NCBI GenBank assembly: GCA_963682175.1
Contig: OY821775.1
Coordinates: forward strand, 37,136,053-37,200,052
Direction: 5' to 3'
Origin: Triglochin maritima
Taxonomy: Eukaryota; Streptophyta; Magnoliopsida; Alismatales; Juncaginaceae
Length of the DNA stretch: 64,000 nt
In this document: piece by piece, positions 44,526-56,039 of the stretch
Position numbering within the stretch: the stretch's first letter is position 1
Layout of the letters: every line of letters starts with the position of its first letter
Notes under the pieces: generated by a model
Databases searched by the model: none
What the model was told of the DNA's origin: nothing
What the model saw: only the letters and a program-made list of their open reading frames with translations
Program-made: the position numbers and the translations under genes

Positions 44526-46969
44526 ATGGGGTCTCGCTGCCGTCCGATGTCAAGGCCTGTCTTCTCCCTCCTCCACTCCGTCGCCGTCAAGACCAAACCC
44601 TCTACCAACATACCTCCTCTCTCCGCTCCATTCTCCAGGCAGACAACCCAACCCCTACCTCTCCCTCACACGCCACCACTCCCTCTCGCTAACCGATTGT
44701 TTTACTCCGCAGGATCCAAAGGGGACTAGGGTCCCTTGATTCTATGTTGCCGTTTCACTCCGCGTTGTCGTCGGCCCGTCTAACCTCCAGGCTGGGGATC
44801 GACTCTGCCACGGCGTCCAGATCGCTTTCGCAAGGTACTCGCTGTGAATTTTGGGAGTGGTTTGGGCTTTGACATATGTTTAGGTTACTGAAAATTTGGG
44901 GGCATGTGGGTGTTTTCTGAAATCTGAGGACTTCAGTGATGGTTAGGTCTTGAGGGTGGGTGCTATTGGTTCGCATGAAGTGAAGAATAATCTAGAACCG
45001 TAGTTCTATAATTTTAGTTAGTTCTGGTGATTGTGACGAATATATACGAATATAAAACTAAAAGAGACCTTTTAAAGATAAAATATAGATTTTTTTGGCT
45101 TCCTTTGATTTGTACTGTAAGTCGTGGAACTTTAAGTTTTTCTGCAAACCAATCCCCTAAATGTAATATGACAAGTCAAATTCCCACACTTCCTTAAGAT
45201 TTACCTGCAATCCAATTACACCCTAAAGGGAAGATCGACCACCAATGGTGTTTCCTATTGAATGGTGCCATCTATCAAATGGTTTTTTTCTTTGTACTAG
45301 TAGTGAAAACTTGGGTGTTTAAGAACAATATGGAACCAACCGTGGCTTTAGGGAGGATTCTTTTTGCCCTTTTGAAGGAATAGAGTTTTTCTTATGTGGT
45401 TTGAATGTCTTACTAGGGGTGAAAATAAGATCCAGATTGTCCAATGTTACATTTGAAAGTTCAAACGGTCCATATTATTTTAGTTAGACCCTAAGTAATT
45501 AACTATAGCTGAAAAAATGTGCTAGTTGATAGATCTTTAATTTTGAAATGTGAGAAACTAGAGATGAAATTCCTGCAACAGTAGTTGTATCTTTGGAGGT
45601 GTGCTTTCCTTTTGTTAACAAAAAAAAGTTGCATCTTTGAGTGAGTAGAAATATCTTTCCAAAAATAGTATTCTTGTTTATGGGTTCATTGATTGTTAGG
45701 CACATCAACAATAATTCTTGACTTTGCTTTACAAGACCCAACTGTTTGTGTGCAATTTGTTAGTTGTAGTTTCATTAACTAATATCTTAGTGTGATATTT
45801 CTATCTTAAACCACAGATCACAATCATCAATACCAGTAATACAACGTATGTAGTAACTTATTCATTGTATTTGGATGTTGTATATGTCAACAAAGACAAC
45901 CGGCTATCATGATAAATTTCATTGTTTCTGTCACAGTGAATTCTTCTCCAAGGATCTCAATTATCCTTATATATATTGTTAACGTAATGTGTATAGGATT
46001 TAGTTTGGTAGTTCGTAGTATTATGTTGCATCTTAATTATTGTTTTCTGAAACTTCTAGGTGTCAGACTGCATTTTTGTACAATTTTATTTATCATAATG
46101 TGAGCATTCTATATCTTGCAACATTATTTTTCTTGTCCTCGCTCAAAAAATGCGACTTTGTTAGATATTTGGCTAATTGGCTATATTTGTCATTGTTTTA
46201 AAGTGCGACCGCATAATCGATTATGCAGTCGCACTAAGCGGTTTGGGAGCTGGGGTCGCATATGCGACCCCCGCGTAGTTGCACCAACCCTGGTGCGACT
46301 TGTGCGGCCGCACAGGCCGCATATGTGGTCTCACAAGGTCGGGGAGGGCATGGGAGGATGGGAGAGGTGAAGGGAAAGGAGGGGAAGGGAGAGAGGGAGG
46401 AGAGGGGAAGGGAGGAAGAAGAAAGTGCTTTCTCAAAAAAAAAGAGGAGAGGGGAAGACGCTGGTGGAGTAGAGGAGAAGATAATGAGTAGAGGAGAAGA
46501 TAAGGAGTAAGGACAGCTGTGTAACCTGTGTTAGATATTTATGATTTTTTTGATTTATCGATTTTTTAATGATTTTTCCGAAACTTTTATTATTTTCTGA
46601 TTTTTTTCAATTTTTTTTACCATTGTGCGGTCGCTTATGCGACCGCACAACCACATATGCGGTCCTGGGCACAATTTCGCACAGGACCGTATATGCGGTT
46701 TTAAAACTTTGATATTTGTTACTGCATTGTTTTTATTATTAACAAACATATGTATTATCGTCTAAATGGTAGCAGTCAATGGAGTAAAATGATATGTAAG
46801 TTGAAGGGTGTCCATTTGTTGGGGCATGCAATGATGAAAGTCAGTACCTTAATACCTTTTTGATCTTTGAAGTAGTCTTATAGAGTTATAGTAGTCATCT
46901 TGGTAGTAATGAAGATACTGATGTTAATTCTTTGAATTTGCAGAATGTGGTCTTTCCATTCCACGATAA
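44526..46969 (+). pseudogene. NFD6-like mitochondrial protein gene with a frame break
   Basis: The first ORF (ATG 44526) gives MGSRCRPMSRPVFSLLHSVA, then a serine/proline-rich stretch with PLPLPHTPPLPLANRL, like the N-terminal targeting region of NUCLEAR FUSION DEFECTIVE 6 proteins. The typical continuation GLGSLDSMLPFHSALSSARL...SRSLSQ is present at 44728-44834 but in another frame, with about 17 extra bases (attgttttactccgcag) that themselves resemble a splice acceptor. A donor at 44834/44835 and an acceptor cag at 46943 join to ECGLSIPR and TAA (46969). NFD6 proteins act in mitochondria/plastids and karyogamy in Arabidopsis. Either the copy is a pseudogene or splicing near 44705 is more complex than I can see. 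The intron hosts a hAT MITE. Confidence 0.55.
46191..46711. mobile_element. Non-autonomous hAT MITE, 521 bp, 8-bp TSD
   Basis: Perfect 8-bp target duplication ATATTTGT at 46183-46190 and 46712-46719. The ends are CATTGTTTTAAAGTGCG and, inverted, CAAAGTTTTAAAACCGC. Subterminal GTGCGACCGCATAA-type repeats lie in both arms; a GGGAGAGG-rich block is in the middle (46330-46500). Same family as the 28037-29537 element. It sits in the inferred intron of the NFD6-like gene. Confidence 0.9.
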
Positions 46970-48759
46970 TGATGGTGGGGTTGCAGTTGTTGATTGGTTT
47001 CCGTTCTCATTTGCATGTAAATCATGCGGTGACGAGGTATTGTTATGGAAGATGTATGTTGTCTTTTACTTCTTACCTTCCAAAATATGATTAGAAGTTT
47101 CTTCTATACCAGAGGAAAAAGATCTTATTGGCATCTATTGAAAGTTGAATGATGCAAGATGGAGAGCTATATTTTACCATGTATTTAGTAGAGTATCCTT
47201 CATTGAGGGCATACTAGAATACTAAATTATGTTTATTTGGAGTTCTCACTACTTTGTTCCTTTTCACTAAATAGCGTTGCGGAAATTTGATGGTCAATAC
47301 TGGTCATCTTTCTTAAATTGATTTTTTTTCTTTAAATATTTTCTCTGTATAGTGTGCCACCTTGCTTTAGTGTTCTTGATGTTCTATACTGCTGTTTAGT
47401 TTAATTAAAATGGGCATTTTCAAGCTACAGTTCATGTTGTTGGTTTTACAAGAATAGCCCAGAACTGCAGCAAATGGGTAGTAAAATTAAATAGATAACC
47501 GCTCCTTACCAAAGCTACGTAGGAGATTTGTGTCTCATCTACACATTACAAGTTTAATAGAAAAACCCCAACATCCACACCTATCACATAATATGTTTTC
47601 ACATAAATGACATGCGCTTAGAAATGTATATGATATGTCATGCCCTTAGTTATATATAGTGATGACGGAGCTTCAGTCAAAAGGAGTACATGCCAAACCA
47701 CTTATAATCAGGTCGACATGGGTGGTAAAGTAGAACTCTACAAGCTTTTAAGCTAGAAGGATAACTTAGCCTCATCAAAAACATATGCAAGTACTTGGTA
47801 GTGCATTGGAAACTCAGCTGACATTTGTATATAACTTTCCTTTAATGCAAACAATGAATTTCGAGGTCCAAATGGAGGGTAAAGCAAAAATTAATCAACC
47901 ATTGTTATTGTATAAGGGAACAATTTATGTTAAATGCAAAACCAAAGCAGTCAATTTTCTGGGGATCAATGCGAGTCGGTCGGCACAACCGACAACCTCA
48001 AAATATACGGTAACTATAACCAATGATACTTAAGCCAATAAAGTCATAATAACATGTGTTGGTTATTCCTAACAAGCTTATGGAATTCCTTTTGGTAACA
48101 AACGTCTCTTCACGGTACAAAACGACATCAATTCTGGTTCTCATGGTATGTAGACGGTGGAGGGTGGATTTTCCAAACCATAGTACGTAGACGTAGTTAC
48201 CATAGTAGAAACGTGCGCTTAGAATATCCTTCACACGTTTGGTAGACGAAAAGGTGTAGCAATCTGTCTTCCTTGTTGTCGATGTGAAGACTCTAACGGT
48301 CATGTGTTCTTGGTGGCGGATGATGGTTGTGTCTTTTCGGTGGTTCCGATTGCAGTAATGAAGCCCTGGTTCCGACCTAGTCGAAGCCGTTTTCGTCTGT
48401 GACGTCTGTGAAAGGTGCCCCACCACAGTTTATGCTGAAGAATTAAACCATCAATTGCTGCTGTGGGTATGCATAAAATAATCTAAGGTTAGTAACAAAG
48501 TGATTAGTCTTCATGATCATATGACATAAAATGACATAAAACTAAAGAAGCATGCAAGCATATGAAAGGAAATTACCCCCACATGTCCCCGAATTCGAGA
48601 CACATTCCCCCCACATGCCAACTATCATACCCTAAGTGCATCCACATACCCACACGACCACGACCTTCTTTGTGCTCCTCATACTTTGCCACATCAGCAT
48701 AGACTCCTGCATTCTACGTACCTTTACGTACTACACCCACGCCGGGTATATCTACAATT
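46970..48759. other. Region without a recognised gene
   Basis: ORFs at 47785-48033 (+) and 47998-48426 (-) have no recognised domain. The minus ORF (142 codons) is Thr/Arg-rich and may be chance. The rest is AT-rich. Confidence 0.4.
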
Positions 48760-50185
48760 TGTTAGGATCGATGACCCTCTAATTACGATCTAAATGCGAA
48801 ATTAAAATAATAATTAAGTGATTAGGAAAAGAACTAGCAAACCACAAATTTGACGCCAAAATTTAGAGATGTTCGACACCACACCCGGTCACAGTCCTCC
48901 TCTCAAGCCTTGCCCGATCCTCCAAGCTCCGCTTACAGTTCCACTATCCAATCTCCGTTTCGGACCGAGATCAACGCTTTCTACAAACACCAAGCCTTAC
49001 AAACAATCCTCGCCTTGCTCGTGTCTCCGCTCACAACCCGAGAGGGAGCTTCCTCGAAGCTTCAAAAAACTTGGTGATTCTTTGATATGGAAGTTGAATC
49101 ACAATCTAAACACCATATACTTGAGCACACTTGGATATTGATATGCAAGTGGTGAAGTTTGACTTTGAGTGTAGATAGATGAGAGCTTGAAGATGTAAGG
49201 AGTTTGACACTAAAGTATGGATCAATAATGAGTGTTCTAGAGGTTCAAAACAAAGGTATGAGATCCTATTTATAAGCTTTCAAGTTTTACTAGCCATTTG
49301 GGAGTTGGTGAGATTTGGACCAGTGAGAAGCAAGAATGTGCTTTAACCCCAAGCATATTTTTAGGCAATTTTGGTCGATCGTTTAAGGAACGGTAGTCCG
49401 AAACAAGATAGTTGACTTGGTCAGAATTAAGTGTTCAGTTGACCGAATAGGATTCGGATCACCGTTCACCAACTTCTAGTAACTTTTCCTAATTTTGACC
49501 TATTAAATTTCGGTTCACCATTCTAAGGTGGACAAAAAGATTGGTCGAACTCTGATTACACAAGTTCGGTTGACCGTCCGCTATTCAGATGACCAAAGTT
49601 AGTGCCAATTTTGAGCTGACAATTATGGCTAAAATATTCTTAGAATACAATGATCATGTGCGAAATAGCAGTTGCGTGCTTAAGGTCAAGAAGGAATCGG
49701 TGGACCGATAGAAGATCGGTCGTCCAAAAATGGACAAGTTAATTTGGGCTCTTAGGCAAAATTCAAATGCGACTGTTGGAGCAAAATCCAAACTGGTCTA
49801 AGGCATGTTGGTCGACCAAATGACAATTCCAGAGAGCAACCTAACTTCTTCTAATAGGAAGATTTTTGATACCTGTCAGGAGTTTGGTTGACCAAACTTG
49901 GTCGGGACAAAATCCTAGTGTTCGGGTTTACATTTAATCTTATGGACTCAGGAAATAGAAAATTCAAATCTTCATCCTTGAGCTTTGATTACAAGTCTTG
50001 AGTCTTTATCCCAATGCTCATTCTCTTTGATAATCTTGATCAACCCATTAAGATGATTGCAAGTATACAAGTATATGTGCAATGCATGAAATCATGTTTG
50101 CCCACTTTGATTGATGAGGTTGATTGATTAAGATTAATTTGATTAATCATGAAAATCAATATAGATTAAAGCCTAAAGGCCAACA
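48760..50185 (-). mobile_element. Solo LTR of the Sirevirus-like family
   Basis: In reverse complement it starts TGTTGGCCTTTAGGC and ends CGATCCTAACA, the family termini, without internal sequence on either side. Diverged GGTCGACCG-like motifs (ttggtcgatcg, cggttgaccg, gatcggtcgtcc) lie at 49370-49880, with a TATA-like tcctatttataag at 49265. Flanking pentamers (CAATT and CAGTC) do not match, so the target duplication has decayed or the borders are shifted. Confidence 0.7.
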
Positions 50186-52229
50186 CAGTCCTCTATACAC
50201 CGCACTTTCCTCCTGGATTCGCCCTTTTATCATCGTGGAATTCTCCCATGGACATCACTGTGTTCTTCATGTTGCACTTTCTCCCAGCAACACTTTCATA
50301 CGAATAGCTTCTTCTCCACTGCTTTGATTCTCCACAATCAATAAACCGTCCCTGCATTCTTTTATACCCACATGCCTCTACTAGGAAGATGTTTTCCTAT
50401 CTCCTCACACACACAACATCATATTCCCATGTCGCAACTGGTTTTCCCCCAATTCTTCAAGCTTCACAACTCCTTTCCTTTTTTTCCTGGTCTTTATTTA
50501 TTTATTTATTTTTCTACTACCATTATTTTCTCTGCCTAGAACTCTTATCTTTGATCGCCTACTACAAGAATTTCGGATTTTAATGACCGTAAAAATCAAT
50601 CACTATATCCAAGAATATGTTGCTAAGAGTTTTTAGTGACATATAATAACTGTTGCCAATGATGGCGTCACAGAAAGGTTTTTGCGACGAATTTTGTGAA
50701 GAATGACAACCGCCTTTGATTGTCATATATTTAGCGACATATATGTTATGTATGTAGATACAGATGTTTCCCGTTGTTAAAGGTTTTTGGAAGATCTCGG
50801 ATCTCCACCGACGGTGAGGTGGTTCCAGTGGCCTCATCAGAGCATCGACCGTGCTGTGACTATCGGGAAAAGGGGCGACGATACCCGAAGATGGTGGGGA
50901 AGAGAGTAATTCAAGCACTCGCCAATCTCCAATCGCTAAGCCCTAATTTTAGTACAGAAAACCAAATCCAACCCAAATAGGGTCGATTGTCTTATTTATA
51001 GACAATCAAACACACATGAAAGTTAGTTACAAAGGTTTTGACGTGGACATCATGCCAATGTGACTCTTAACAAGAAAATTAAAATCCCCAAATTTCCCTC
51101 GTCATCGGGAAGACGATGAACAATGCCAATGAATCCCCCTAGTGGGTCCCGTGTCCATTGCATTTAAATCATGGTCGTTAGATCCCAACTGAAGTGTAAT
51201 GCTTGATTATACGCATTCGTCAGATGCTCTTTAAGTCATGGGTTCTGGGCTGTTGATGCAACCTTGATTGGGCACAGAAAGTTTGACCCGATTATCTTGT
51301 AATTTTGTTAGTTTGGGTTGTCAACTCCCCCCTCCTTGAATCCAACCTTGTCCTCAAGGTTTAAGGAAGAAAATAGGACCTTCATCTCTTCTGCATCCTC
51401 CTCAGAGGATCCCCCAGTTCACTGCACTAAGATTTGCACTCTAGCTATGTTGTTTTTCTTAAAATTCTCCTTCCCAACACTGTCTCATGGGTGATTTCTG
51501 GAATCTCAATAGTGGACAGTTCAGTAACGCCCCTAATCCGCACTCGGGACACAACAATCAATACAAATTAAAATCAAGAGAAAAAGGGACATTAACTAAA
51601 ACCGTCAAGTTGAGGCCTCAATAAAAATATAACAAAGTGACAAGGTCAGAGTAAAGCGCGGAAGAAAAATACAAGGATATCTGAACTCCTACGACATGAC
51701 TACTAAGAGGAGCAGAAAAATACATGACAACTGAGCTCAACTGATCTAGTCCACACGTCCCAAGCCCATGTCATCTTCAGCCGCCAACCGCGTCCCACCT
51801 CCACACGTACAAGTCACGCCTGAGTCTTAAATCAAGACTCAATGCACCACCCAACCAAACGCCCTAAAAGGTCTAGTCGTCCCTGACGACTCACACTAGT
51901 CTCGTCTCCCAAGGTGACCACGCATCCCGCGAAGCCAAGTCGCACCTCAACCCTGCCACACATCCTATCCACAAGGCAACACTCAACCCGCTCTCACGGT
52001 AGGACTGTCACACGTCTCAAGGCAACCACACGCCCAGCCAGGACGTGCGTGCACCCTCGACAAGACCGCGCATCTGGCCCGCAAGGCAACACCCTACTCC
52101 AAACACGCACCAGAGCCCGTGAGCAACACTCCCAAACAACCACCCATCACAACGCTAGTGAGCTGACTAGTTCCACATTCGGCTTCGAAAGCCGACCTCA
52201 CGCCCGAGCCTGTGAGCAACGTGCAGGAT
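50186..52229 (-). mobile_element. Gypsy-type LTR and 3' region remnants
   Basis: On the minus strand, ccttgaggacaaggttgg...ggaggggggagttgacaa (about 51365-51320) is the phrase found at the 3' end of gypsy pol followed by a PPT and LTR. 50790-50890 (ggatctccaccgacggtgag...gtgctgtgactatcggg) matches 62430-62515 with differences, in the same orientation. A TATA-like taaataagacaatcg lies on the minus strand near 51000. No protein could be read. 51500-52229 is CA-rich and unassigned. Confidence 0.45.
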
Positions 52230-52549
52230 TTCATGTTTAATTATGCATGTATATTTTTCGAATTTTTATGCATAATAAGGATCAATTACAACTTTCTACG
52301 ATTTATTTCATGCATGCATCGGTTTGTTTTAATAACTAGTTTCAAAACTTATTAAAACAAACATGGGCTCCGAAATTCATACCTAGAAGTTCTCTAAAAC
52401 TTCTTGATGATCCGGAGATGCTGAAGAAGACGATCGTCACTTCCCGTTGCGCCGGATGCCTCCGAGTGTTCACCGAAACCCTAAACAAGGTTGGAGAGAA
52501 ATGAGTTAGCCAATCAATCTCCAAACAAGCTTAGAATCTAGCTACAAAC
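52230..52549 (-). other. Older LTR segment split by the Sirevirus insertion (left part)
   Basis: The sequence is continuous with 57630 onwards if the element 52550-57629 and one CAAAC are removed. It includes gaaaccctaaacaagg and ccttaatctctgagatttctc on the other side. Together with the tatttatagg TATA-like block (57768) it reads as an older LTR or gene leader on the minus strand. Confidence 0.5.
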
Positions 52550-54139
52550 TGTTGGCTTTTTGGCCTTAATCCGTATTTTGATGATGTAATTAAACCTAAT
52601 CTTAATAAGGACATGTAGATTAGCACATGTAGTATAATAGTATACATATTGTATTGTGCTAACATCTACAGGTGATCAAGACTCAAGAAAGAAGAAGAAT
52701 CAAGTCAAGACATGTAATCAAGCTAGGATTGAAGACATGTAATTTTACCTTTCTTTGAGAATTAGGAACTTATGTGAATTGAGCATAACTTAAGCTAATA
52801 TGCATTCACACACTAGGTTCCTTTTAGGAGTCACACACAAAATATCATATAATTTGGACTCCATTAGATCACCTAAACACCTAAAACATTGGTCGCCAGT
52901 CTACCTGAGTTCGGTCGACCGTTCACCTTTCGGTCGACCGGTTATACACAATTTTTGTTATAACAGACCAATCCGTTCAACCGATCACACATCTTTTTAA
53001 CCGATTACCCAGACCTGTTCGGTCGACCGGTAGACCTTCGGTCGACCGTTTCGTTTGCTGTTTTTGGTAAAAATACGACCGTTTTATTTGTCGTATTATA
53101 CAACGGTCGTATACACATTTTTCTCAATATACACCCCCATATACATTAGAACCGGTCGAACAAAATACACCTTTCGGTCGACCGTTTAATTCGTGAAAAA
53201 CCCCCTGCTATCGGTCGACACAAGTTTGTCCAACCGATCAAGATTTCTCTCTACCGAACCCAGTAGTTCGGTCGACCGGTACCTGTTCGGTCGACCGTTG
53301 ATCTATAGAACTTAAGTGTTTCGGTCGACCAGTACCTAAGTTCGGTCAACCGATCCATCAACAGACTCAAGGGTTCGGTCGACCGATACACCTTTCGGTC
53401 GACCGTTTCTGGACAGATTTCTGAACCCGATTTTCTGTTTTGTGTATCTTGCACAAAACCCAATCAAATCTTGTCCAAACGGCTAGAAATCTTTAGGAGC
53501 TTATAAATAGAGGTTCACACTTAGTTTTCCACAAGATTTCACAACTCCAAAGTGTCAAACTTATAGTGAGATTTTCCACAACCTCAAAGCTCCCAATTAG
53601 TGATTCCAAAGCCTAATTTCCACATCCTTCATCACACAATCATCTAGCAATTGTTGTGCTCAATTAGAGAGTGAGTTCCACTCAAGTTACCATTGTTGTA
53701 AAGAGAGCAAGGGTCTTGGTGAAAGCCCAAGACAAAGTGAGCAAGGGTCTTGGTGAAAGCCCAAGACAAAGAAGTAGAGATTTCGGTGAAAGCCCGAAGT
53801 GATCCTCTCGGGTTGTGAGAGGTGGTGCCAAGCTCGGCGAGGGTTGTTCGCGAGCTTGAAGACTTGTAAAAGGCGTTGCTCCCGGCCCGGAACGGGGAGG
53901 CATAGTGAAGACGCAAGAGGGGCTCGAACGGAGATTCGAGAGGGGCTTGCAAGAGAGGACGTAGGCGCGGCCGAACCTCTGTAAAACCGACGCGTCTTCT
54001 CTTTGTGGTTTGCATTATCTTTCTCCACTTGTGTTTGATTTGTTTTAATTCCGCTGCATTTCTTTGATCGATCAACCAAGTAGTTAATTAGGGCTTAATA
54101 GTGATTAGTGGACCCATAACCCACACGATCGATCCTACA
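52550..54139 (+). repeat. 5' LTR
   Basis: U3 (52900-53420) carries at least nine exact CGGTCGACCG palindromes plus variants. The TATA box TATAAATAG is at 53502-53510. The probable R/U5 contains a 36-bp tandem duplication (caagggtcttggtgaaagcc at about 53708 and 53744). The minus-strand ORFs of 130-143 codons (53644-54079) lie wholly in the LTR and are not conserved proteins. Confidence 0.9.
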
Positions 54140-54141
54140 TT

Positions 54142-54153
54142 TGGTATCAGAGC
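54142..54153 (+). promoter_or_regulatory. Primer binding site (initiator-Met tRNA)
   Basis: TGGTATCAGAGC two bases after the 5' LTR, complementary to the plant initiator Met tRNA 3' end and used to prime minus-strand synthesis. Confidence 0.9.
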
Positions 54154-54190
54154 CTCGTTCGTTAATTTTGTTCTTAATCGATAAATTAAC

Positions 54191-55360
54191 ATGGCTCTTA
54201 ATGCATCCACACCAAATGAATCATGTAAACCACCATATTTTGATGGAAATAACTTTAGCTCATGGAAATTTAAAATGTCTTCATTTATTAAATCCATGAA
54301 TGCTAACTTGTGGTTTATGATTCAAACTCCATATGAATCACCTAGATATCATATTAGTAAATGGAGTTTAGAAGATGAGAAAAATGCATCCCTAAATGCA
54401 AAAGCTATGAATGTCTTATTTTGTGCATTAGGAGATGAACATTTTAATCTTGTTTGCTCATGTGATAGTGCTCATCATATATGGCAAACATTAGAAAAGA
54501 ATTTTGGTGAAGGAGATTCACCAACCGGGAAGAAGGGAGAAGCCACTCCAATGGATGTAGCTCAAGTTAGATGTGAAGAAATCAATTCAACATCTTGTTC
54601 AACATCAAGCTCATCCGATGGAGAAAGTGAAGACGAGGTATCTTCTAGTCACTCTTCAAGTTGTAGTTTAAGTGAAAAATCATCACATTCACATAAACTA
54701 CAAAATGCATTTCTAAAACTTTTAGAAAAATCTAAAGAACTTCATGAGTCTAATAAGTTAGCAAATAAGCAAATTCTTGATTTGAAATGTCAAAATGCAT
54801 CTATCTTAGATGACAAAAATGATTTGCTTGCTAAAATTGAAGTTCTAACTTCTGAAAATGCATGCTTAAGGAATGAAAATTTAAATTGTAAAACTACCTC
54901 ATCAAATGCAATTGATAGTCATATGCTAGAAATCGATACAAATGACTTGCTTATTAAACTTGATAAATCTCATCTTGAAAGCAATCAATTACTACATGAC
55001 TTGAATTGCATGAATAACAAGGTTGCAAATTTAGAGATTCACATGCTTAACATGAATGAAAAGCATAATTCAATGATTAAAAATCTAAATTGCTTGAATG
55101 AATCTCTAGCAACTAAAAATAGTGAACTTAATGCCTTAAATGAAAATTTGTCAAATAAATTGCATAAGTTCACACATGGCAATGAAAACAATTTTTATGT
55201 TAAGAACATTCCGGTTCAAATAATTGTTAAACATAATTATGCCATGAAAAAGAAAGTAAGTGTAGAGGTACCAAAATCAACTTGGATTTGGGTACCAAAA
55301 GCTAAACTTAATGGACCCAAGCAAAAATGGGTACCAAAATCTACACTTGTAGGAGCTTGA
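54191..55360 (+). CDS. gag: gag protein of the Sirevirus-like element, 389 aa
   Basis: The ORF starts ATG at 54191, 38 bases after the primer site. The N-terminal part has PPYFDGNNFSSWKFKMSSFI, typical of copia gag (DUF4219/UBN2). The segment NAKAMNVLFCALGDEHFNLV...HHIWQTLEKNFGEGD fits the start of UBN2. Then a serine-rich region (about 135-165) and long asparagine/leucine-rich coiled coil (about 170-330) follow. The C-terminus has TWIWVPKAKLNGP and QKWVPKSTLVGA. A zinc knuckle is not seen. The middle of UBN2 appears shortened (FGEGDSPTGKKGE joins directly to the linker). Structural role in virus-like particles is inferred from the family. Confidence 0.8.
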   Translation: MALNASTPNESCKPPYFDGNNFSSWKFKMSSFIKSMNANLWFMIQTPYESPRYHISKWSLEDEKNASLNAKAMNVLFCALGDEHFNLVCSCDSAHHIWQTLEKNFGEGDSPTGKKGEATPMDVAQVRCEEINSTSCSTSSSSDGESEDEVSSSHSSSCSLSEKSSHSHKLQNAFLKLLEKSKELHESNKLANKQILDLKCQNASILDDKNDLLAKIEVLTSENACLRNENLNCKTTSSNAIDSHMLEIDTNDLLIKLDKSHLESNQLLHDLNCMNNKVANLEIHMLNMNEKHNSMIKNLNCLNESLATKNSELNALNENLSNKLHKFTHGNENNFYVKNIPVQIIVKHNYAMKKKVSVEVPKSTWIWVPKAKLNGPKQKWVPKSTLVGA

Positions 55361-55689
55361 GGAAGAGATTGGTGGTGACCGGGTGAGCCAAAGCGTCGAA
55401 TTCGAATCCGGTTGCATCACCAAATCAAGATTGGAGCTATTCAAAATTCAAGTTTGATATAAAAATTTCTATCTCTAAAATTTCTGAAAAATAGCTCTAA
55501 TCTAGTTAATATGCTTAATTGTCATATCCTTAGAGTTCAATTCATTGAAAATCATTTATCCCTATTCATTGCAAATCTTTTACCACATCCATTGATTTTA
55601 AATGTCAAATTTTAAATGGATGTTAGAATAAGGCTTAAATAGAAACTTAATTGAACTTAACTTTAATCATACTCATAGTTTCCATCTAG

Positions 55690-56039
55690 CCTTATTGATA
55701 GGGGGAGCTTAATAGTTATATCTTTTATTAGAGTAATGAAGTGCAAAATTTAGGGGGAGCATTTCATTACAAATGACATCTAAATTGAACTCAAATAATT
55801 ATATATAATTGTAAATGGGGGAGAAATTTCATTTCATATATTACATTGATTATTGATTTTTTGATGGATGTCAAAGGGGGAGAAATAATAGATTAGGGAT
55901 ACTTGAAATATACATGAAAATTGTCAAGAAAACTATGCACATCCATAGGGGGAGCATTTATATGCATAGTTAACTTATACATTTTTCAAGTATTAGGTTG
56001 GTTTAAGATATAGGTTGCCATCATCAAAAAGGGGGAGAT
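55690..56039 (+). promoter_or_regulatory. Multiple polypurine tracts and final PPT
   Basis: Six runs of AGGGGGAG or TGGGGGAGA lie at about 55699, 55752, 55816, 55874, 55946 and 56030. The last one (aaagggggagat) abuts the 3' LTR and is the position of plus-strand priming. The spacing is 50-80 bp. Confidence 0.75.

Noticed and set aside
53644..54079. Minus-strand ORFs of 130-143 codons, repeated at 57134-57569, as genes
   Set aside because: They lie inside the LTR R/U5 region and are duplicated only because the LTRs are identical; no domain.
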